A stretch of 39,016 nt of DNA from UBA8687 sp964564655 (lineage in GTDB: Bacteria > Nitrospinota > Nitrospinia > Nitrospinales > VA-1). Below, one piece after another: positions 33,694-39,016 of the stretch (position 1 is the first letter of the stretch; the number at the start of each line of letters is the position of its first letter). The position numbers and the translations under genes were made by a program. The DNA lies in NCBI GenBank assembly GCA_964564655.1, contig CAZMBO010000009.1:1-39016 (forward strand), read 5' to 3'. The notes beneath the pieces were generated by a model that ran no database searches, had not been told where the DNA came from, and was given only the letters and a program-made list of their open reading frames with translations.

Positions 33694-34443
33694 CTAGAGT
33701 CCGGTGGGGTAATGCAAAAATTCACTGTCGATAGCGAATTTTTCTTTAAGATGTTTACCAATCGATTTCACGCCTCCTGTTTCTGTGCCGTAGTGACCTG
33801 CAAAAATTAGTATGCAATTTCCTTCAATGGCCTCATGAAAATGGTGATTGGCGCCTTCACCAGTGATATAACAATCGAGTCCTTCCTGAATTGCTTGTTT
33901 GACGATGTCTGCAGCACCTCCAGTGACTAGACCAACCGTTTTCACTTCTCCCTGCCCGATAACTTTTACTTGAGAGCCGAGTTTTTGCTCAAGCATTTTT
34001 CCTAAGTTTTCTGCTGATGTAGGGGAGATCGAACCCTTGAATCCAATTTTTATACCATCGTACTCTCCAAAAGGTTCAAGGTTTTCCAATCCTATCCAAT
34101 CGGCCAGTGTCCGGTTATTTCCATAAACTGGGTGCAGATCTAGGGGAATATGCGCGGAGTAGAGTCCGAGGTTTGCCTGTATCATGGCTGAAAGTTTTTC
34201 GTAATGTTGACCCCGAATCGCTTGCAGTCCGGACCAAAACGCTCCATGATGTACAAACATCATCTGACATTGTTTTGCTATAGCGAGATCAATCGTGGCT
34301 TGACATAAATCGACTGCCAGTCCAATTTTTTTTATTTCACCGCGATTTTGAATTTGTAATCCATTCAGTGCGTGCGGTGCATCTCGAATAGAATTTATTT
34401 CCAGAAGGTTGTCGAGATAGTTGCTGAGTTGTAGAATATCCAT
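33694..34443 (-). CDS. ybgI: Nif3-like dinuclear metal-centre protein (YbgI type)
   Basis: Nif3/YbgI proteins form hexameric rings with two-metal sites; they are often labelled GTP cyclohydrolase 1 type 2, but the true role is unclear. The metal ligands line up with E. coli YbgI: H65-H66 in FVHHGAFWSG, D102 in HIPLDLHP, and H217 and E221 in GHYGTETGG. Length 249 matches the short YbgI form without the inserted PII-like domain of Gram-positive members. It is divergent from the permease gene at 34483, with only 39 bases between, and convergent with the SDR-like gene. Confidence 0.93.
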   Translation of the reverse strand: MDILQLSNYLDNLLEINSIRDAPHALNGLQIQNRGEIKKIGLAVDLCQATIDLAIAKQCQMMFVHHGAFWSGLQAIRGQHYEKLSAMIQANLGLYSAHIPLDLHPVYGNNRTLADWIGLENLEPFGEYDGIKIGFKGSISPTSAENLGKMLEQKLGSQVKVIGQGEVKTVGLVTGGAADIVKQAIQEGLDCYITGEGANHHFHEAIEGNCILIFAGHYGTETGGVKSIGKHLKEKFAIDSEFLHYPTGL

Positions 34444-34482
34444 GTTAGAAAGTATAACTTCTTATTGACGGTAGAGCCAATA

Positions 34483-35442
34483 GTGATCAATTTTATTTTG
34501 CGCAATTTGTGGCAGCGGATCATCCTGCTAATATTTATTTCTATCATTTCGCATGCGATCGTTCACTTAGCACCGGGCGAGCCAGCTCTTGTAGACCCCT
34601 CTAACCCTCGCATGAAACCGGAAGACATCCAGCGCATACGGGCAGCCTTTCATTTGGATGAGCCCCTGCATATTCAATATGTCTATTGGGTGAGAGATCT
34701 ATTTACGGGAGAATTGAAATCTTTTAAGGACAATCAACCGGTCATGGGGAAAATATGGGAAAAGTTCCTCAATTCTCTTCCACTGTTTTTAATAGCAACT
34801 TTTATAACCTGGTGTTTGGCATTTCCGATAGGCATTCGAGCGGCGGTTTTCCGTGATTCAAGCTTTGATCGGTCCAGTACTTTTATTTCTTATGCCTTGA
34901 TTTCTATTCCTGGGTTTTTCCTCTCTTATTTGTTAATCATTTTTATGGTAAAGACTTTTAATGTTCCTGTTCTGGGAATGCGGACTTTTGGATTAGAAGG
35001 AGCGACATTTTTATTCCAATCGATGGATCGTATATGGCATTTGACCATTCCTGCGTTGATGTCTGCAATTGCGGGCACAGCAGTTTTATCGCGTTATGTT
35101 CGATCGCAAATGTTGGAAGTCATTCATCAGGACTATATGCGTACGGCTCGTGCAAAAGGGTTGCCTGAAGATCAGGTTATTTATCGTCATGGATTGCGTA
35201 ACGCATTATTACCTTTCATCACAATGTTTGGTTTGACCATTCCGGGCCTCATAGGTGGTTCAGTTATTTTTGAACAAATATTTTCCTGGCCAGGAATGGG
35301 GAGACTTGGCTACGAAGCTATATTGGCCAGAGACTTTCCCATAATTTTAACACTTAACTTTATGACAGCTATTCTGGTTCTTGTGGGTACGTTGGTGTCT
35401 GACATTCTTTATGCCGTGGTGGACCCACGAATAAAATTTTAG
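34483..35442 (+). CDS. DppB/OppB-type peptide ABC permease
   Basis: One of two membrane subunits of an oligopeptide/nickel-type importer. It starts with the typical LRNLWQRIILLIFISIISHAIVHLAPGEP helix, followed by the RIRAAFHLDEPLHIQYVYWV loop, five further helices and the coupling motif RTARAKGLPEDQVIYRHGLRNALLP, ending ILYAVVDPRIKF. GTG 34483 gives the usual start of the family; TTG 34465 would add six residues. Ribosome-binding signals are weak for both. dppC-type gene 35453 follows at 10 bases. No ATPase or substrate-binding subunit is present here, so the ligand cannot be predicted; the presence of Pro-Gly-Glu-Pro after helix 1 is standard. Confidence 0.9.
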   Translation: MINFILRNLWQRIILLIFISIISHAIVHLAPGEPALVDPSNPRMKPEDIQRIRAAFHLDEPLHIQYVYWVRDLFTGELKSFKDNQPVMGKIWEKFLNSLPLFLIATFITWCLAFPIGIRAAVFRDSSFDRSSTFISYALISIPGFFLSYLLIIFMVKTFNVPVLGMRTFGLEGATFLFQSMDRIWHLTIPALMSAIAGTAVLSRYVRSQMLEVIHQDYMRTARAKGLPEDQVIYRHGLRNALLPFITMFGLTIPGLIGGSVIFEQIFSWPGMGRLGYEAILARDFPIILTLNFMTAILVLVGTLVSDILYAVVDPRIKF

Positions 35443-35452
35443 TGGTTAGAGT

Positions 35453-36424
35453 ATGAACGAGTTGATAACGACTTTAGAAACGGATTCTTTGCCACCCTCA
35501 AAAGGGATATTTCAAGAACGCTGGGATATTCTCAAGAGGGACCGAATGGCCTATGCCAGTTTTTGGTTTCTTATGTTTTTATTGGTATTGGCATTTTTGG
35601 GGAAATTATTGACCCGATACATTATTGTTTTTGATCCCAAAATAGTACGTCTTTCAGAAAAGTTTTTGCCACCCTTGACCGCATTCACAAGCACGATAAC
35701 TCCAAAGGAAAATGCGCCAACTTTTGGTATTTATTTGTTTGGTACCGATGAGTTGGGGCGCGATGTTTTTGCGCGTATGCTGGAAGGAACTTCAGTGTCA
35801 TTGAGCGTGGGGTTTGTTGCAGTAGGCATTATGCTAACAGTAGGAATATTCTTTGGCGGTATCGCAGGGTATTATGGTCGGATAAAGGTGGGATTTATTA
35901 CGGTTGATACGATCATCATGCGGTTTGTCGATATAATGCTTTGCTTCCCCACGTTTTTCTTAATACTTACGGTAGTAGCTTTATTACCCCCCAGTATTTA
36001 TAACATTATGATTGTGATTGGGTTGACCAGCTGGATGGGAACAGCACGTTTCGTCAGAGCCGAATTTTTGTCTCTTCGCGATCAGGATTTTGTTGCTGCA
36101 GCCCGAAGCCAGGCCATTCCCGAATGGCGTATCATTTTTATTCATATGGTTCCCAACGCAATCGCTCCCGTGCTAGTCTCTGCAACACTTGGTGTTGCAT
36201 CGGCAATTCTTACCGAGTCAGCTTTAAGCTTTCTTGGTTTTGGTGTGCAGCCTCCTGATGCGACCTGGGGTAATATTCTTTCAGATGGAAGAAACTTTCT
36301 GTTTGATGCGCCCTGGCTCACATTCATTCCAGGTTTTACAATTCTTTTAGTCGTGCTTGCATTTAATTTGTGCGGCGAAGGCTTACGTGAAGCATTTAAT
36401 CCGAAACTTAAAACAACAACTTGA
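35453..36424 (+). CDS. DppC/OppC-type peptide ABC permease
   Basis: The partner permease of the preceding gene. It has a cytoplasmic N-terminus, a first helix (YASFWFLMFLLVLAFLGKLL), a 60-residue periplasmic loop containing FLPPLTAF, the family motif FGTDELGRDVFARMLEGTSVSLSVG, and the coupling motif AARSQAIPEWRIIFIHMVPNAIAPV. The last part LTESALSFLGFGVQPPDATWGNIL is highly typical. Length 323 is a little above average because of the periplasmic loop. It is 10 bases after the DppB-type gene and shares its transcript. The ABC-F gene downstream is not part of the transporter, since ABC-F proteins do not bind permeases. Confidence 0.92.
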   Translation: MNELITTLETDSLPPSKGIFQERWDILKRDRMAYASFWFLMFLLVLAFLGKLLTRYIIVFDPKIVRLSEKFLPPLTAFTSTITPKENAPTFGIYLFGTDELGRDVFARMLEGTSVSLSVGFVAVGIMLTVGIFFGGIAGYYGRIKVGFITVDTIIMRFVDIMLCFPTFFLILTVVALLPPSIYNIMIVIGLTSWMGTARFVRAEFLSLRDQDFVAAARSQAIPEWRIIFIHMVPNAIAPVLVSATLGVASAILTESALSFLGFGVQPPDATWGNILSDGRNFLFDAPWLTFIPGFTILLVVLAFNLCGEGLREAFNPKLKTTT

Positions 36425-36532
36425 TTTCAAATTCATCTCAGTCTCTGTTAATTTCCTCGCCTATGGGTGTGAGTATATGGTGTATTCGATAGAGAACCGA
36501 AATGTATAGACCTATTGCATTTAAGGTGCCCT

Positions 36533-38518
36533 TTGATATTTGTTGAGAAGATAAATAAACAGTTTGGCTCAAAGATCATTTTTCGGGATGTGAGTTTTCA
36601 TTTGCGTCCCAAGGAGAAGGTTGGGCTGATTGGCGAAAATGGTACCGGCAAAACTACATTGTTTAAAGTCATCACTGGAAGGGAATCTTTGGATTCCGGG
36701 CAAGTGACATTAAGGAAAGGTCTACGTTACGGCCTGCTGGAGCAGGATCAGGAGGGGGGCGAGGAATCGGTATTAGAAAGAGTGGTTCTGGGTGATCCTT
36801 ATTTTTTGCAAGTGAAAAACGAAATGGAAAAGCTAGAAGCGGATCAAAAATTCCAGGATCGCTACGGCATGTTGCAGCATGAATTTGAGCGGCTTGGTGG
36901 TTATGATCGCGAAGCAAGGGCTAAAATTATTTTGCAGGGATTGGGTTTCAAGTTAGGACAGTGGGAGAAACCATTGAACCAACTTTCCGGGGGTTGGCGC
37001 ATGCGGGTAGAGTTATCGAGAATCTTACTTCAGCATCCCGATGTATTACTCCTTGATGAACCTTCAAATCATCTCGATTTACAGTCGGTGATCTGGTTGG
37101 AATCTTTTTTGCAATCATATGAGGGCAGTATCCTTCTAATTTCCCATGATAGGAAATTTCTTAATACACTCACTACCCGTATTTTTGAATTGGATCGAGC
37201 AACATTAACGGTCTATTCTGGCAATTATGATGACTATGAAAAACAAAAGGAAAGTCAACGAGCGCAACTCGAATCGCAGGCGGCAAATCAAAGTCGGCGC
37301 ATTGCAGAGGTAGAGCGATTTATAGAAAGGTTCCGCGCCAAAAATACAAAAGCGACGCAAGTGCAAAGCAGGATAAAAATGCTGGATAAAATAGAGCGAG
37401 TAAAAACTGCTGAAAGTAGTAAGTCGATTCATTTTAGGTTTCCACAACCGGTGAGAACGGGACGAAATGTTCTGGAGATGGACAAAGTGACTAAATATTT
37501 TGGTGCTTTGAAAGTGTATGAGAATTTCTCGATAACACTAGAAAGGGGATGCAAGGTAGCTTTAGCAGGCGAAAATGGAGCAGGAAAATCAACATTGCTT
37601 AAAATGATGGCAGGTGTGCTCTTACCTGATAGTGGGGAAGTGAGGCAAGGTGTTAAAGTCTCCCGGTCTTATTTTGCACAACATCAGGGAGAATTGCTTA
37701 ATTTTAGTCACACCGTTTTAGAATCTTTGCAGGAGTCGGCTTCTGGACTTTTACGGACTCAACAACGAAACATTCTCGGTGCATTTCTGTTCTCCGGAGA
37801 CGATGTCGAGAAAAAAGTTTCGGTATTATCTGGAGGTGAAAAATCCCGATTGGCTTTAGCCCGAATGCTTTGTGGCAACGTTGCACCTTGGAACAAGGCT
37901 TCGTTGCCAACAGATACAGAAGCTTTAGCGCCACCTTCGTTAATTTTATTGGATGAGCCGACCAACCATCTCGACATTCGCTCACGGGAACACCTTGCTG
38001 CTGTTCTTGCCGATTATGAGGGCAGCCTGGTGATCATTTCGCATGACCGGTTTTTTCTAGATGGTTTCGTCAATAAAGTTTGGGAGATCTGCAACGGAAA
38101 AGTGCGTGAATACGACGGAAACTATAGTGAATATGAAGATGCTAAATCAGAAGGCGAGCTGGTAGAAGAAAAGGGGCAAGCAAGACGTGTCGAAAAAAAC
38201 GCTCCAACCAGTTCTACATTGGAAAAGGAAAGAAAAAGGAAAGAGGCGGAAGAGCGGAACTTGCGCTATAAGAAATTAAAACCGTTAGAGACTCGGTTAG
38301 AAGAAGTGGAGAATCGTTTGGAGACTTTGATGGTAGAAAACGAAAAACTTCAGTCGGAACTTGTCGATTCCGGTATTTATGAGGAGGCCCAAAAAGATCG
38401 TTTGATGAAGACTATGGAACAGCAGCGAAATCTTAACGATGAAGAACAAACTTTAATGAAAGAGTGGGATGAGCTGACTCTGTCTATTGAAGAAGTCCAA
38501 AAAAACTTAATACCTTAG
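36533..38518 (+). CDS. ABC-F family ATPase (Uup/YheS-like)
   Basis: A soluble protein with two fused ABC ATPase domains and no membrane segment; ABC-F proteins act on the ribosome. Domain 1 has Walker A GENGTGKTT (about 34-42), LSGGW and LLLDEPSNHLD. The charged linker (about 230-305) contains RFRAKNTKATQVQSR, a mark of the family. Domain 2 has GENGAGKST (about 356-364), LSGGEKSRLALARM and LILLDEPTNHLD. About 20 extra residues (CGNVAPWNKASL...APPS) sit between signature and Walker B of domain 2, where relatives have few. A coiled-coil C-terminal tail (about 540-660) resembles Uup. TTG 36533 (with AAGGTG before it) is chosen; TTG 36515 adds six residues. Uup versus YheS cannot be settled by eye. 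Confidence 0.9.
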   Translation: MIFVEKINKQFGSKIIFRDVSFHLRPKEKVGLIGENGTGKTTLFKVITGRESLDSGQVTLRKGLRYGLLEQDQEGGEESVLERVVLGDPYFLQVKNEMEKLEADQKFQDRYGMLQHEFERLGGYDREARAKIILQGLGFKLGQWEKPLNQLSGGWRMRVELSRILLQHPDVLLLDEPSNHLDLQSVIWLESFLQSYEGSILLISHDRKFLNTLTTRIFELDRATLTVYSGNYDDYEKQKESQRAQLESQAANQSRRIAEVERFIERFRAKNTKATQVQSRIKMLDKIERVKTAESSKSIHFRFPQPVRTGRNVLEMDKVTKYFGALKVYENFSITLERGCKVALAGENGAGKSTLLKMMAGVLLPDSGEVRQGVKVSRSYFAQHQGELLNFSHTVLESLQESASGLLRTQQRNILGAFLFSGDDVEKKVSVLSGGEKSRLALARMLCGNVAPWNKASLPTDTEALAPPSLILLDEPTNHLDIRSREHLAAVLADYEGSLVIISHDRFFLDGFVNKVWEICNGKVREYDGNYSEYEDAKSEGELVEEKGQARRVEKNAPTSSTLEKERKRKEAEERNLRYKKLKPLETRLEEVENRLETLMVENEKLQSELVDSGIYEEAQKDRLMKTMEQQRNLNDEEQTLMKEWDELTLSIEEVQKNLIP

Positions 38519-38536
38519 GGTTTTATGAGATATCTG

Positions 38537-39016
38537 CTATTTGGTTCCCATTTTAGCAGGTTGAGCCTTTACCCACTGAACAACCCCTTCCCAAATGTAC
38601 GCAGAGCGATTGTCGCGTTTGACGACAAGCCATTTTTTATTATTGAGCTCGATATTTGTTCGTCGTATGAATTCAAGTTCGACTCCCTTGCTCAGTTCTA
38701 CGATTTTCGGAAAAACAGTTCCAGGGCCTTTTCGAAGAGCAGCGCCATCCACTATAACTTTTAAAAACTTTTTGGAGTCTAACAACATTGAGTTCGAAGG
38801 TGCTACGGATTCTGAAATGATCTTTGCTTCTGAAATTTTAGGTAGAACCGGAGAGACAGCAGGCTTAGTTTGTAGGGTTGATAGTTTGGGTGCGACAGAT
38901 GTTCTTTTTGGAGGAGTAGGTATGGGTTTTTGGGTAGAAGGCGGTAAAGGTGCAAATTCATCACTGGAATCTGAAAATTTGACGAATATGGGATTAGAAA
39001 CCAAATGGTTCATTGA
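38537..39016 (-). CDS. SH3-domain protein, N-terminus at or beyond the window edge
   Basis: The visible 158 residues have a Pro/Ser/Thr/Lys-rich region (about 20-75) and a C-terminal bacterial SH3 domain (about 82-148, with VIVDGAALRKGPGTVFPKIVELSKG, KWLVVKR and AYIWEGVVQW). Such domains usually bind peptidoglycan or cell-wall peptides in exported proteins. A Met at 39013 could be internal, because the window ends three bases later and no signal peptide or ribosome-binding site is visible. It converges with the ABC-F gene, with 18 bases between stops. Confidence 0.75.
   Translation of the reverse strand, partial: SMNHLVSNPIFVKFSDSSDEFAPLPPSTQKPIPTPPKRTSVAPKLSTLQTKPAVSPVLPKISEAKIISESVAPSNSMLLDSKKFLKVIVDGAALRKGPGTVFPKIVELSKGVELEFIRRTNIELNNKKWLVVKRDNRSAYIWEGVVQWVKAQPAKMGTK

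Overview
The window reads as chromosome of a free-living, Gram-negative, prototrophic bacterium with moderately AT-rich DNA. A TonB-type energy transducer, several exported proteins and a SYLF-domain lipid-binding protein indicate two membranes. Core genes dominate (smc, mnmE, pyrF, aroDE, leuCD, dinG-type helicase, elbB, sspB, an ABC-F ATPase and three tRNAs). I see no rRNA, CRISPR array, prophage or intact insertion sequence. The mix of 27-residue leucine-rich-repeat proteins, an FGE-like protein, a NodU-type carbamoyltransferase and archaeal-style LeuC/LeuD would fit a marine Nitrospinota-like lineage, but that placement is inference only.

Layout. 1-1271 (minus): sspB, tRNA-His, tRNA-Arg, then a GTG-started exported protein running off the left edge. 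1475-3211 (plus): an exported metallo-beta-lactamase-fold protein and elbB. 3282-8293 (minus): a 15-repeat LRR protein and smc. 8548-13351 (plus): ArsC/Spx-like protein, Nudix CoA pyrophosphatase, pyrF, carbamoyltransferase and an unusual PhnE-type permease. 13413-14126 (minus): SYLF protein. 14251-16227 (plus): DinG-like helicase. 16238-18611 (minus): TonB and a degenerate MobA-like nucleotidyltransferase. 18957-20006 (plus): a FleQ/PspF-like sigma-54 activator with no receiver domain. 20321-20524 (minus): small unknown protein. 20713-24378 (plus): TVP38-oxidoreductase fusion, a 22-codon micro-ORF and aroDE. 24375-26176 (minus): SLC13-family transporter and rhodanese. 26709-28662 (plus): a 28-codon micro-ORF, leuC and leuD. 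28838-30526 (plus): FGE-like exported protein and exported LRR protein. 30637-30958 (minus): small unknown protein and tRNA-Phe. 31163-33609 (plus): mnmE and an SDR-type protein. 33694-34443 (minus): Nif3/YbgI. 34483-38518 (plus): DppB/DppC-type permeases and an ABC-F ATPase. 38537-end (minus): SH3-domain protein, cut by the window edge.

The most interesting points are these. Two micro-ORFs missed by length-based gene calling carry strong Shine-Dalgarno sequences; each stop codon overlaps the start region of a biosynthetic gene (aroDE and leuC). Two LRR proteins have almost perfectly regular 27-residue arrays ending in the same six-residue half repeat; the exported one follows an FGE-like protein that lacks the catalytic cysteines. 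An orphan PhnE-type permease carries an inserted soluble domain. A sigma-54 activator has a consensus sigma-70 promoter so close to its ATG that the mRNA would be nearly leaderless. Two non-coding intervals (8370-8490 and 18733-18855) hold strings of inverted repeats.
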